DNA of 64,000 bases from a virus. Position 1 is the stretch's first letter. Each line of letters opens with the position of its first letter. This document shows positions 7,802-16,914 of this stretch, piece by piece. A model generated the notes under the pieces. That model had not been told where the DNA came from. It did not search any database and saw only the letters and a program-made list of their open reading frames with translations. A program made the translations under genes and the position numbers. The stretch lies in the IMG/VR virus record IMGVR_UViG_3300027985_000282, positions 1-64,000 of that record, one strand, 5' to 3'.

Positions 7802-9749
7802 TAAGGTATTGCTACATGACGGTAGTAATAGATTGATACCTTCGAGCATTACAGTAGGATACAAGTATATTAGGTACGATGTAGAGAGTATACTTTATGT
7901 GTACGGTGTTACAGGAGAGGAAAACTCTCCAGAGATTAAGGTTTTGCTAAGTGAGTATAAGCTTCCAAGACCTAAAGACAAAGATGGGAATTATACGCTA
8001 TGGCTAACTAGTAGCACTGTAAAGCTTACAGATGTTAAGCAGATGTATTTATTAATAGAGGTGGACAATTCTGAGTGGATAGATATTAATGACATGCAAA
8101 TAGGTGTATTAGAATCTTCTATCACTTCTAGTAATGTAGGAGACTCTACTGGTAATTACGGTACAGAGTCGTTAGTTATTACATCTTTTAAGCTTAATAA
8201 TGGAGAGATATTCAGCTCTAATCAGGGATGCCCTGTAAGCTTTACATCGTCTAGACCTCCTACACATTTTAGACTGTCAAAGCTGGAAAGCTTTGCGGAT
8301 ACTGAATGGACTATAATCAGTGCGTTTCCATCTGTTGTACAGCTATATATTGCTGGTGTAAATACGTTTTACTTGCAAATAAAGGATAGTGAAGAGTTAT
8401 CCAATGTTGCACATAGCAGTGTTGGTTGGCATGGAATGGAGGTATCATTCTGTGTAGACAATGTTGTATTCAATACCATAAGCATAACAGAAGAGGTTAC
8501 AACACTTAAAATACCTGCATCTCCTGTAGGTTGTGAAGACAGTGTAACGATGATTGCAATTGGAGTATCTGACTCTATAGACAGTCTTATATGTGGATAT
8601 GAAATCGTGTTACCACTAGAAGATGTTGTTGCCCCTCCAGTTATTACTAGTGATAACGATGGCGTTACAGCAGTTTGCAGTGGATGTGATTCAATGACGT
8701 ATACTACTAGCAATGAAGTATATATAGACTACAGTGTATATCCTCCAGTACCTAAAGTGCTTAAACCCACAAAACCAACTCCTAGTAGCGATGTGTATAC
8801 ATCTGAGTTGATATTAGCAGCTCCTATGCATGTTGCAATAAGATCATGGGTAAATGGAATTGCAAGTGCTGTTGTATATAAAGAATTAACTAACTATGAG
8901 ACTGTAGACGTTACTGAAGAGTCTGCAATTATAACAATGAGTCATAGCAATCAAGATGTACGAATATTCTACGAATATAACGCTACTGAAATGCCTAGCG
9001 ATGTAACGCTTAGTAGTAATGAATATACTGCTCCAATAGCTGCACAGAATGGATATTATAGGGTGTCAGCGTATTACATGTCATCTTGGTCTCCAGAGTC
9101 TACACTATCATACAATGTATATCCTTCATATGCAGGAATACAGCAGTACGAACATTTCGATGGCTCTACAGCTATGTCATTGAGTGGAAGTCCTACATAT
9201 GGAGTTGGAAAGTGGAGCAATGCTATACAGGTTGACTATTCAGCATATGCGTATATTAGCAATGCTATCAACGATATAAATCAAGCGATTAACTTGTGGT
9301 TCTATACGTCTAGTGCAGACACTACAACTAGAACTGTGTTACATATAGGAAATGATTACAATGCTTACAAATTAGAGTGCATAGTTCGTAGTGGAAATGT
9401 AGTAGCTGTAAGAACTACTGACAGACTAGGTACTGTAAGAGAGTATACGACTACAGTTAACGACGGATTCAGCATGCTAACAATTAGTATCAATACAGGC
9501 TGGGTGGATAAGAATAGATTTAAAGCATATGTAAATAGCAATGAAATGATGAATAGTGGTGAAGGATTAGATGTTGCAGAGATAGCACATATGAGAGGTA
9601 ATAACACAGTTATTACTATTGGTAGAGGTGTGACGGCTAATAGCAGTACTGTAGGAATTGACGAATTTGTACTATGGAGTGATATTCACATAACTTATAC
9701 AGATGTTGTTGTACTATATAATGATGGTAATGGATATTTAACACCTTAA
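7785..9749 (+). CDS. Tail or fibre protein with C-terminal LamG/concanavalin-like domain
   Basis: A 654-residue beta-rich protein. The last 200 residues (about 450-654) read like a concanavalin A/LamG-type jelly roll: YEHFDGSTAMSLSG, then INLWFYTS, then strands ending in GIDEFVLWSDI, the pattern used by carbohydrate-binding phage adhesins. The middle contains repeated short beta domains with conserved Pro, Val and Thr, similar to chitobiase/Big-type modules. The start at 7785 overlaps the peptidase gene by 17 bases and has GAGG upstream. It is probably a virion surface or tail protein that contacts host glycans. Confidence 0.65.
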   Translation: MRRKFNKVLLHDGSNRLIPSSITVGYKYIRYDVESILYVYGVTGEENSPEIKVLLSEYKLPRPKDKDGNYTLWLTSSTVKLTDVKQMYLLIEVDNSEWIDINDMQIGVLESSITSSNVGDSTGNYGTESLVITSFKLNNGEIFSSNQGCPVSFTSSRPPTHFRLSKLESFADTEWTIISAFPSVVQLYIAGVNTFYLQIKDSEELSNVAHSSVGWHGMEVSFCVDNVVFNTISITEEVTTLKIPASPVGCEDSVTMIAIGVSDSIDSLICGYEIVLPLEDVVAPPVITSDNDGVTAVCSGCDSMTYTTSNEVYIDYSVYPPVPKVLKPTKPTPSSDVYTSELILAAPMHVAIRSWVNGIASAVVYKELTNYETVDVTEESAIITMSHSNQDVRIFYEYNATEMPSDVTLSSNEYTAPIAAQNGYYRVSAYYMSSWSPESTLSYNVYPSYAGIQQYEHFDGSTAMSLSGSPTYGVGKWSNAIQVDYSAYAYISNAINDINQAINLWFYTSSADTTTRTVLHIGNDYNAYKLECIVRSGNVVAVRTTDRLGTVREYTTTVNDGFSMLTISINTGWVDKNRFKAYVNSNEMMNSGEGLDVAEIAHMRGNNTVITIGRGVTANSSTVGIDEFVLWSDIHITYTDVVVLYNDGNGYLTP

Positions 9750-9758
9750 GGAGGTTAG

Positions 9759-11174
9759 ATGATAGAAGATATATTGAACTTCACCCCAGTAATGCTGTCG
9801 AATGAGGTTCATATAATGCTATACGACAAAGACATGAAGCTTAAGCATCGAGAGTCTGGATACAACATTGTAAGAGACTGGTACACATGGGCATTGAAGC
9901 TTAAGCAATGGAGAGACGTTAATAGGAAGTCAGAGAATGCTCATGTACGCAACTACTTTAGTGGCTTAGCAAATGCAGGTCACTTTGACAATATATACTT
10001 AACAGATCATACTGAGACTCCATCTGCTAGTGGAACTGGAATAGACTTCAATACTATGACACAAAGCAGGATTATAGGGTATGCTGTCAAACAGGATATG
10101 ACTATAGGAGATTCTAAGAAAGGTACGATAGTCAAAGCAAAGTGTTATGAGACTAATAGTAAAGTTGTTAATGAGTTTCAGTGGGGTACTAATCAGTCTG
10201 TAGGGGCTATAAGATCAATACTGCATAGTAGAGTACCATATGCAAATATGGACAGCGTGAACATTACAAACGTCTATTCATATTATGTACCACCATACAG
10301 CAGTAAGCAGATGTACAATGCTGCAAATATATCATGCAAGCCAAAGAGTCTAAGTAATGTTAATGGGTCAAACGGCATATGTGTGTTCAAGCTTAATGTA
10401 TCTGGAGTAGACAGAAAGCTATACGTATCAGATATGATACTAGCTAACGATGTGCTTACTATAACTGCTAAACCATTTGGCGATGGATCGTCAGAGATTC
10501 CTGATATTAATGTAGTATTTAACATTCCTTGGCAACCAAGCTTAATTGGTGGTTATACTCCTATATCTGTTGGCATTGTAGCGAATAATGGCACTGTGGT
10601 TGTTGTTGCAAGCGAGGATATTCGATACAGAAACTCTGTAATATTTAAGTCTACTGATAATGGCACAACATGGACTACTGGGTGGGAGCATGCGTATATT
10701 AAGGATACAATATGGTCAGATGGAGTGCATATATATGGTCAAACATGGAACAATGGAAATGTATACAGGAAGCTCATTGCGGATATTCCAAATGGCGATA
10801 GTACAGATGGCTATGTGACACTAGATGGAAGGTATTGGCACTTTGATGGCAAGCTGAGAAATCATACTAGTTCTCATAAATGCGTTGATATTACAACAGT
10901 AGACTGGGATGCTCATACTCATGGAGGGTATATATATGAAAACTGTTCAACAATGCCTCTTCTATATGGAGCCTCATCTGTTGTAGATGGTAAATTTTAT
11001 GCAATTGTGTCAGCTACTCAAGATGGCGGTGGAAGTTCAAACGTGCTAACTGAGATAGACTTGTCATCGCAGCCAGCATGGTATACTAGTCATTACAAAC
11101 TTACAACTCCTATAGATAAAGCTGCTGAAGAAACGCTAATAATTCAGTACGTGTTCAATGTGATAGGAGGCTAG
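9759..11174 (+). CDS. Tail protein, paralogue of the next gene
   Basis: A 471-residue protein with an AAGGAGG ribosome binding site. It shares an N-terminal pattern with the following protein: a short acidic leader, then LYDKDMKLKHRESGYNIVRD here versus EHFDSNGNLKYREEGHNIIYD there. Both also have a central IGYAVKQDMTIGDSKKG or YINRDNQTIGDDPKIG segment, and both end in LTTPIDKAAEETLIIQY or LLAPVDKGAGEVLKITY. The central region contains sialidase/BNR-like strands (KSTDNGTTWTTGW). It is probably a virion surface or tail protein; the specific role is unknown. Confidence 0.6.
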   Translation: MIEDILNFTPVMLSNEVHIMLYDKDMKLKHRESGYNIVRDWYTWALKLKQWRDVNRKSENAHVRNYFSGLANAGHFDNIYLTDHTETPSASGTGIDFNTMTQSRIIGYAVKQDMTIGDSKKGTIVKAKCYETNSKVVNEFQWGTNQSVGAIRSILHSRVPYANMDSVNITNVYSYYVPPYSSKQMYNAANISCKPKSLSNVNGSNGICVFKLNVSGVDRKLYVSDMILANDVLTITAKPFGDGSSEIPDINVVFNIPWQPSLIGGYTPISVGIVANNGTVVVVASEDIRYRNSVIFKSTDNGTTWTTGWEHAYIKDTIWSDGVHIYGQTWNNGNVYRKLIADIPNGDSTDGYVTLDGRYWHFDGKLRNHTSSHKCVDITTVDWDAHTHGGYIYENCSTMPLLYGASSVVDGKFYAIVSATQDGGGSSNVLTEIDLSSQPAWYTSHYKLTTPIDKAAEETLIIQYVFNVIGG

Positions 11175-11175
11175 T

Positions 11176-12621
11176 ATGAATGAAGTTGTCAAGCATATAA
11201 ACTCTAATATAAGTACAGATATACTTATAGAGCATTTCGACTCTAATGGCAATCTTAAGTACAGAGAAGAAGGTCATAATATTATATACGACCATATAGC
11301 TCCTAGATTTCAGTTTGAGTATCAAGGGGTTATAAACAGATATATGCCTAATACTGTATTGGCTACTAGCAGGCAGCATGATGCTAACTGGTTATGGTTC
11401 CAATGTGTGCATTTACTAGATATAGGAAATTTGGAATTATCTCAGACTGGCAGAGACCCTATGTGTATAACTACAGAAGCTGCTTCGCCAAGCACAACTG
11501 GCTACATAAACAGAGACAATCAGACCATAGGCGATGATCCTAAGATAGGCATAGTCAATAGAGACGAATCCTATGCGTGTGACACTCACAGTAAATTCGT
11601 CTATGAGTTTGGAAGCTCAAAGGCTATAGGAGTATTCAATGCTGTTATGCATAGTGCATACAATTCGCTTCCTATGGCGTATGACAATGGATATAATGGT
11701 GCGTTTTCAGAAGAGACGTGTTATTACTATGGAGACCCTAGTAGACCAATAGGCAATGCTGATCTGAACTTCCAGTTGAAGCCGTATGCTAACGGATGGA
11801 ATCAGACATATAGATATGGTAACATAGTGCTAGAGGGTGATGGAGGGTTGTCGTTTGATCTGTACCCATTCGGGACACTATTTGAGTCAAACATACCACA
11901 ACTAGTGTCTCACATTGTTGTCCCTTCAGAAACTTGGGCTGGTAGAACTGCCCCAACTCGGTTGATGGCAAGACATGTTGGTACTGTTACGCATTACTAC
12001 TTCTGGAGATATGAGGATTATGACAATAAATGGATTGTTAGATGCAGCTTTGACAGCTCAACTTCTGAGTGGACTAAAGCTGTGTTTAATTGGACTAGTG
12101 GTCGTAACGGCAGACTTTCTGATATAGATGACGATGCATTCTATTTGTCTAACGAATATGGAACACGTGCTCTTATCAGAATAAAACACAGTGAAAACTC
12201 TACTGGGTATATACTGCATTCGTCAAATAGTTACTCACCTAGATACTTCAACGGGAAGATATATGGGATATTAGACTCTGGAAAGTATGCGTTCCCATCA
12301 GAGCTTACATGGGATGGGTCTAATCCTAACTGCACTCACGACGCAGGGATGTATCAAGATGTTGCGAATCCAATAGCATGGACAACATCTGCTAGCGGAT
12401 CATCATGTGGTGAGTGGTATTATTATGCTAGCTCTGCAAGAAATGACATAACTAACAATTCAACGCAATATTCTACATCGTCTAGCTATTTGGCTCGTAG
12501 GAGATTTGACGGCATTAGGAGATTTAGCTCTTCAGCATATAAGCTACTAGCTCCAGTAGACAAAGGAGCTGGAGAAGTATTAAAAATCACATACACATTT
12601 AACTATAATAGAGGAGAATAG
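11176..12621 (+). CDS. Tail protein, paralogue of the previous gene
   Basis: A 481-residue protein that starts one base after the previous stop, with TAGGAGG upstream. N-terminal, central (TIGDDPKIG) and C-terminal (VDKGAGEVLKITYTFN) blocks match those of the 471-residue neighbour, while the middle, probably the ligand-contact part, has diverged and is rich in Tyr, Trp and Ser. The pair looks like an old tandem duplication. No catalytic motif was recognised. Confidence 0.6.
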   Translation: MNEVVKHINSNISTDILIEHFDSNGNLKYREEGHNIIYDHIAPRFQFEYQGVINRYMPNTVLATSRQHDANWLWFQCVHLLDIGNLELSQTGRDPMCITTEAASPSTTGYINRDNQTIGDDPKIGIVNRDESYACDTHSKFVYEFGSSKAIGVFNAVMHSAYNSLPMAYDNGYNGAFSEETCYYYGDPSRPIGNADLNFQLKPYANGWNQTYRYGNIVLEGDGGLSFDLYPFGTLFESNIPQLVSHIVVPSETWAGRTAPTRLMARHVGTVTHYYFWRYEDYDNKWIVRCSFDSSTSEWTKAVFNWTSGRNGRLSDIDDDAFYLSNEYGTRALIRIKHSENSTGYILHSSNSYSPRYFNGKIYGILDSGKYAFPSELTWDGSNPNCTHDAGMYQDVANPIAWTTSASGSSCGEWYYYASSARNDITNNSTQYSTSSSYLARRRFDGIRRFSSSAYKLLAPVDKGAGEVLKITYTFNYNRGE

Positions 12622-12623
12622 TA

Positions 12624-13058
12624 ATGTATAAAAGTGAAGTGATACCAACTATTAAAGATGGTCAGCAATTAGCAGTTGCTAAATTCACAGCAGCGTATAG
12701 ATATTCGTCTGCTGGAATCGCTGCTATTCCTGCACAGGTAAGATTTTATGGATTGGACAAAGGCGGTGAGAAGCTAATTGCTACTGGAGAGCTTACAACT
12801 CTTAGCAGTTATCCTGCACAAGGAGTTGCATCAGAAATTATATACGGCATACCTGTTGCTGAATATCCGTATATACGATTTGAAGTATACAAACCTGCAA
12901 ATAGTACATTTGTAGGAATAGTAAGTAACCCACAAATGATACTATCAGTAACTGGAGGAACTGATGAACCTCGTGATGACATAGGTGAAAAGGCTAACTT
13001 AACAGAGTCTGCCACTTACAATGACGAACCTCTAGTTGATGAACCTTCTGCTAATTAA
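12624..13058 (+). CDS. Small beta-rich virion protein
   Basis: A 144-residue protein, beta-rich to about residue 115 (VRFYGLDKGGEKLIATGEL and similar strands) with an acidic, flexible tail. A GAGGAG ribosome binding site lies within the end of the preceding gene. It is probably an Ig- or jelly-roll-type structural protein acting with the adjoining tail proteins. No family was recognised. Confidence 0.55.
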   Translation: MYKSEVIPTIKDGQQLAVAKFTAAYRYSSAGIAAIPAQVRFYGLDKGGEKLIATGELTTLSSYPAQGVASEIIYGIPVAEYPYIRFEVYKPANSTFVGIVSNPQMILSVTGGTDEPRDDIGEKANLTESATYNDEPLVDEPSAN

Positions 13059-13067
13059 GGAGTTGCA

Positions 13068-15596
13068 ATGACATTAAAAAGCAATATAGGTATATTTGCA
13101 AGCTCTAATAACAATGCTAATAGAGCTGGGTTAAAAGCATACGAGAAAGGAGAGACTGGCTTTAATGTCAGTCTCAACTCTTTAAGCGTGTCTGCTGGTC
13201 AGACATCAGAATTACAGACGCAGATTCCTATGCAACAAATGCAAGCTGGTATGCAATTAAATGACATGCAAGCAAGTATGCAGTTAAGCGGTACACAAGA
13301 GAGTATTCAGCTGGACGTTAAACAGTTAGAGATGTTGAGCATGGAGCAGTTCGGTCAGAATACGACACTGTTACGTGCCAAACCTTCAGTAACATTTGCA
13401 GAGAATGCTGTAACAGATGAAGAGTATAATGCTGTAAGTGTTGATTATACATATACAGCTACTGATATAGACGATAGCGTTACGTACGACAATAGCAGTC
13501 TCCCAGATGGTGTTACAATGTATATATATAGATGTTTAATAGAATTCTTACCAGTAGAAGATGTTAAGTCTATCACATTTACAGACTATGCAACGCTTAA
13601 ATTAGTAAATGCTGTGCAGTCTAGTCAGATTGGTGATGAGACAGCAGCAGGCAAGTATTTTTACGCATTAAGCACGTCTTCATCTGAGAGCCCTGTAAAT
13701 CATGCAAATGCTTCAACTGCTGTAACACAAGAATTAGGAACTTCGATTGCGTTGCATGATGTGACTGATGCGAAATTTATTGATATGAGATGGAGCTATC
13801 CAATATTAGCTGGTACATCAACTACTGATACGCTACAAGCTATCTCTGTTGGTGACATTGTAACGGTTAATCCAGATACATCTAATGATATATATCCGTC
13901 AACAAAGTTATATGCAGTGTATCCAGATGAAGAGGTTAGAGTATATACAACAACTTCTCAAGACTCGACCGTAACAATAAACTATATATACGTTAGCACT
14001 AATGCGATGATAGGAATTAGAGGTGGTTCACTTGTTATAGATGTAGACGGTGTTGCATATTTGCCATATATGGACTATTTCCTAAATATGCACCAGAAGA
14101 ACATTACAGACATCTTATCTGTAACAGAAATTAGGTTTTCTCCTAGATCGTACACATACAAACTAATATGCATGATAAAAGATGATGAGTATTCTGACCC
14201 TAATACAATCATAGGAACTACATACTATCAGGATACTATAATTCTAAGCGGTACAAAAATCAGAGACATAGGCATATGTAGCTCAATGAATATAGCTGAT
14301 ATATTCTTTGTAACTGCTTATAGCTTAAATTCGTCGAAACAGCGTACTATATATACAGTGTCTAATAATGTTGGAGCTGTTAGCGGAAAGTACTTTTCAA
14401 TTAAACACTACGGTACAGATGGTGCTATACATGCTGATATGAATTATCCACAATACAATGTTGCTCCTAATAAGGTGTTTAGTAAAATCCTTGCAGTTCA
14501 CAAACTCGCACTTAATGCGTTTGCGTCTGTTGCGTATATAGGCAATTATGTATCTCAAGCATATACAGTTCCTGTCTCACTATTTCCAGCAACTAACTAC
14601 ATGTCAGTGCATCCAGAACATGGAACCGCTTTTGTTTCTGTTGTTACACTTCCTACATGGAGTGAAGATATAAATGACATCAGCACACTTCCTCCAAGAC
14701 TTGTAGATGAGTTTCCAGAAGTGTATTATAAGTTTCCTGTAATGGACTATAGCATATCACTAGGTAAAACATTGTTTGCTGTGTACAGAGGAAGTGTATA
14801 TGATAGTCAATTATACTCATATGCAAATACAAACAAACGTTACGACATGCCATCTGGAGATGTGTACGCATCGTCATCATTATTTGTCGTTGCTACAGCT
14901 ACTCTTACGTATATGTATGGATTCAATGAGCTAGGATTTCAGTTATTAACAACTATAGAGGATAAGATACTGTGTGACTCATTGCAATTATCTAGTGGAG
15001 TTTACTTGCTAGGAACTAGAGGTTTATACATATACGATGGGAAAGTTGTACATAGATTGTTGTCACTTACAGCTACTGATGGGAGATTTACAGTAAATAG
15101 TGACGGGTCTATGCTTGCATGCATTATAAGCGGAAATGCATTTAGCTTAGTAGCTGTTAATCAACTCGGACATGTTTCAACTGTAGAGGATAATATCGTC
15201 GGCTCTTCTTTTTTCTTTCTCTCAAAGAAACCGCATGACAAATGTGTATTCTCATACACAAACAACAGTGCTACACACATAGCAGAGCTTACAAAGACAT
15301 CAACTCGTAGTGCATTATCTCGATTAACAGTGTCTCCACTTATAGCACAATACAACTCAGAACTTGTATCACTGAGTGTTTATGCTAAAGGTGTTGGCAC
15401 TATTGTGATCTCAGGACTTACAGACAATACTATAATTATCGATATTGATAGCGTTCAATACAGCAAGTATAATGCTAGTATAGATAATAGAGAGATAGTT
15501 AATGATAAAGCGTATACAATTCATATCTCAAGCAATGTTACAATGTTACAAAGCCTAATGGCAAGCGTTGTTATAGAAAGTAATGTTGACATGTAA
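13068..15596 (+). CDS. Large tail-associated protein, possible beta-propeller
   Basis: An 842-residue protein with an AAGGAG ribosome binding site. Residues 45-100 hold short repeats based on MQxxMQL and related Gln/Met-rich units, probably a coiled or oligomerising segment. The remainder is beta-rich. Residues about 560-730 contain repeated strand pairs such as LFAVYRGSVYDSQLYSY, LFVVATATLTYMYGF and LLGTRGLYIYDGKVV, which look like blades of a beta-propeller. It is probably a structural tail protein (stopper, fibre or hub). The propeller idea is inference from strand periodicity. Confidence 0.55.
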   Translation: MTLKSNIGIFASSNNNANRAGLKAYEKGETGFNVSLNSLSVSAGQTSELQTQIPMQQMQAGMQLNDMQASMQLSGTQESIQLDVKQLEMLSMEQFGQNTTLLRAKPSVTFAENAVTDEEYNAVSVDYTYTATDIDDSVTYDNSSLPDGVTMYIYRCLIEFLPVEDVKSITFTDYATLKLVNAVQSSQIGDETAAGKYFYALSTSSSESPVNHANASTAVTQELGTSIALHDVTDAKFIDMRWSYPILAGTSTTDTLQAISVGDIVTVNPDTSNDIYPSTKLYAVYPDEEVRVYTTTSQDSTVTINYIYVSTNAMIGIRGGSLVIDVDGVAYLPYMDYFLNMHQKNITDILSVTEIRFSPRSYTYKLICMIKDDEYSDPNTIIGTTYYQDTIILSGTKIRDIGICSSMNIADIFFVTAYSLNSSKQRTIYTVSNNVGAVSGKYFSIKHYGTDGAIHADMNYPQYNVAPNKVFSKILAVHKLALNAFASVAYIGNYVSQAYTVPVSLFPATNYMSVHPEHGTAFVSVVTLPTWSEDINDISTLPPRLVDEFPEVYYKFPVMDYSISLGKTLFAVYRGSVYDSQLYSYANTNKRYDMPSGDVYASSSLFVVATATLTYMYGFNELGFQLLTTIEDKILCDSLQLSSGVYLLGTRGLYIYDGKVVHRLLSLTATDGRFTVNSDGSMLACIISGNAFSLVAVNQLGHVSTVEDNIVGSSFFFLSKKPHDKCVFSYTNNSATHIAELTKTSTRSALSRLTVSPLIAQYNSELVSLSVYAKGVGTIVISGLTDNTIIIDIDSVQYSKYNASIDNREIVNDKAYTIHISSNVTMLQSLMASVVIESNVDM

Positions 15597-15627
15597 TAAT
15601 AAGTGAGTTAATAAACTAGGAGTACTT

Positions 15628-15864
15628 ATGACAGGTAGACCATGTATAGAGTGTGCTAGTATATTCGAGTGTGGCACTATAAGGAGATTCTACGAAATGA
15701 ATAAAACTGATTTCTGCAGAGCATTAAAAGACAATTCTGATTTGTGTCCTAATTTCGACGATGCAATGCGAAATGATACTCAGAAATTCGATGTTTTAAG
15801 TAGACTTGAACAATTAAGAACAGAACATAAGAATGCTGTTAAAATGTCTAAAAAGAGCAAATAA
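15628..15864 (+). CDS. Small cysteine-containing protein
   Basis: A 78-residue protein with AGGAGTA upstream. Five cysteines lie in its first 40 residues (CIECASIFECG, then FCRAL and LCPNF), a spacing compatible with a metal-binding site; the C-terminal third is a basic helix. It begins 31 bases after the long tail gene. No family was recognised. It could be a small zinc-binding regulator or an assembly factor. Confidence 0.5.
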   Translation: MTGRPCIECASIFECGTIRRFYEMNKTDFCRALKDNSDLCPNFDDAMRNDTQKFDVLSRLEQLRTEHKNAVKMSKKSK

Positions 15865-15874
15865 AGAGATGCTT

Positions 15875-15908
15875 TAAATGCTGATTGCAGACCGAATTGA
15901 AGCATTTA
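15875..15908. promoter_or_regulatory. Inverted repeat before the GroES-like gene
   Basis: TAAATGCT at 15875-15882 pairs with AGCATTTA at 15901-15908 around an 18-base loop. There is no T-run, so it is not a simple terminator. It occupies the 82-base gap between the cysteine protein and the GroES-like gene and may be an operator, an attenuator or an RNA-processing site. Confidence 0.4.
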
Positions 15909-15946
15909 GGATGTGAATGAACAATCAATCAATGAAAGAGGTTAAA

Positions 15947-16216
15947 ATGCAAATTAAGAGACTTATCGGTAAAAGAGTTGCTGTAAAATCACTAAATCCT
16001 GAGATTAAAAACAGTGGCACAATTATACTTCCAGAGATTAGTAAAGCAGGAGTTACTTATGCAGAGATCACACACATTGCACCAGAACTTGCAGATGTGT
16101 TAGCAGTAGGATCACGAGTGATCTATGATAGGTATGCAGGAGTTGATATAAGCGACAGAGGAGACAGATCGTCAGTGATCCTTATGTTTGATGATGTAAT
16201 GGCTGTAGTTGAGTAA
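15947..16216 (+). CDS. GroES-like co-chaperonin (Cpn10)
   Basis: An 89-residue protein that follows the Cpn10 pattern: RVAVKSL at residues 10-16, then NSGTIILPE at 22-30 in the place of the usual GGIVLP strand after the mobile loop, VGSRVIYDRYAGVDI at 54-68 and VILMFDDVMAVVE at the end. Such a protein would form a heptameric lid for the host GroEL, probably to fold the capsid or other virion proteins, as T4 gp31 does in another sequence family. The start is taken at 15947 because AGAGG lies five bases upstream; an in-frame ATG at 15917 has no convincing site. It overlaps the next gene by TAATG. No GroEL partner gene is in the window. Confidence 0.75.
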   Translation: MQIKRLIGKRVAVKSLNPEIKNSGTIILPEISKAGVTYAEITHIAPELADVLAVGSRVIYDRYAGVDISDRGDRSSVILMFDDVMAVVE

Positions 16217-16914
16217 TGGTTGTATACAGCATTAAATACGCAAACAGAGAAGGCACTGCAACTATTTATGATAGTTGGGATATAAAAGATAAGCGTTACA
16301 CAGTTAAGCTTAAAGATGTTACGTATAGAGATGTTGGCAAGTATTTATGTCTAGAAGACGGTAGTAGACAATTCGTAGAGATACTAAAGGTTATCTACGA
16401 TGTAGTCGAAACGTCTTCTGGCGTTTATTACAAGTGGGAGGTTCTTCCATGTGTTAATCCTAGACTTCCACACACAGAGTTCTGTGGAGCGTTTAAAGGT
16501 GATGAGTCTCTCGACCTTATACCTTTAACAGATGAAGAGCGTAAACTTGCAATGATTACAACTACTGTACGAGAAGAGTTAGTGGTACAAGGAAGTAGGA
16601 GGGTACAATACGTGGCAAACGAATTAGTGCAAAGGCGATTAAGAGAGAAGGGCTTCACTGAGACTGATATAGTTGATAAGGTGATAGACTTAGCTTTAGG
16701 TCGCACAAATCAACATACGTACAAAGCTCTTCAGGCTATTGGCAGGGCATCTGACTTAGAATTCTTAGATGATAAGAGTACAGTGAAGGTAGAGAATAAG
16801 CTGTTGCCACTATCTGCACAGATAGGCAGACCAAGAACATTAGCAGAGAAGCGTATGCTAGCAATAGAAAATGCAGAGATTATAGAGGAAGATCATGAGC
16901 AGTCAGAAGAGTAA
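16216..16914 (+). CDS. Small terminase subunit candidate
   Basis: A 232-residue protein that directly precedes and overlaps the large terminase gene by 20 bases, the usual place of the DNA-recognising small subunit. Residues 1-105 look like a beta domain. From about residue 115 it is helical, with a basic segment (RRVQYVANELVQRRLREKG) that could bind DNA, and it ends in an acidic tail typical of a region contacting the large subunit. No clear helix-turn-helix could be fixed. The call is from position and layout. Confidence 0.45.
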   Translation: MVVYSIKYANREGTATIYDSWDIKDKRYTVKLKDVTYRDVGKYLCLEDGSRQFVEILKVIYDVVETSSGVYYKWEVLPCVNPRLPHTEFCGAFKGDESLDLIPLTDEERKLAMITTTVREELVVQGSRRVQYVANELVQRRLREKGFTETDIVDKVIDLALGRTNQHTYKALQAIGRASDLEFLDDKSTVKVENKLLPLSAQIGRPRTLAEKRMLAIENAEIIEEDHEQSEE

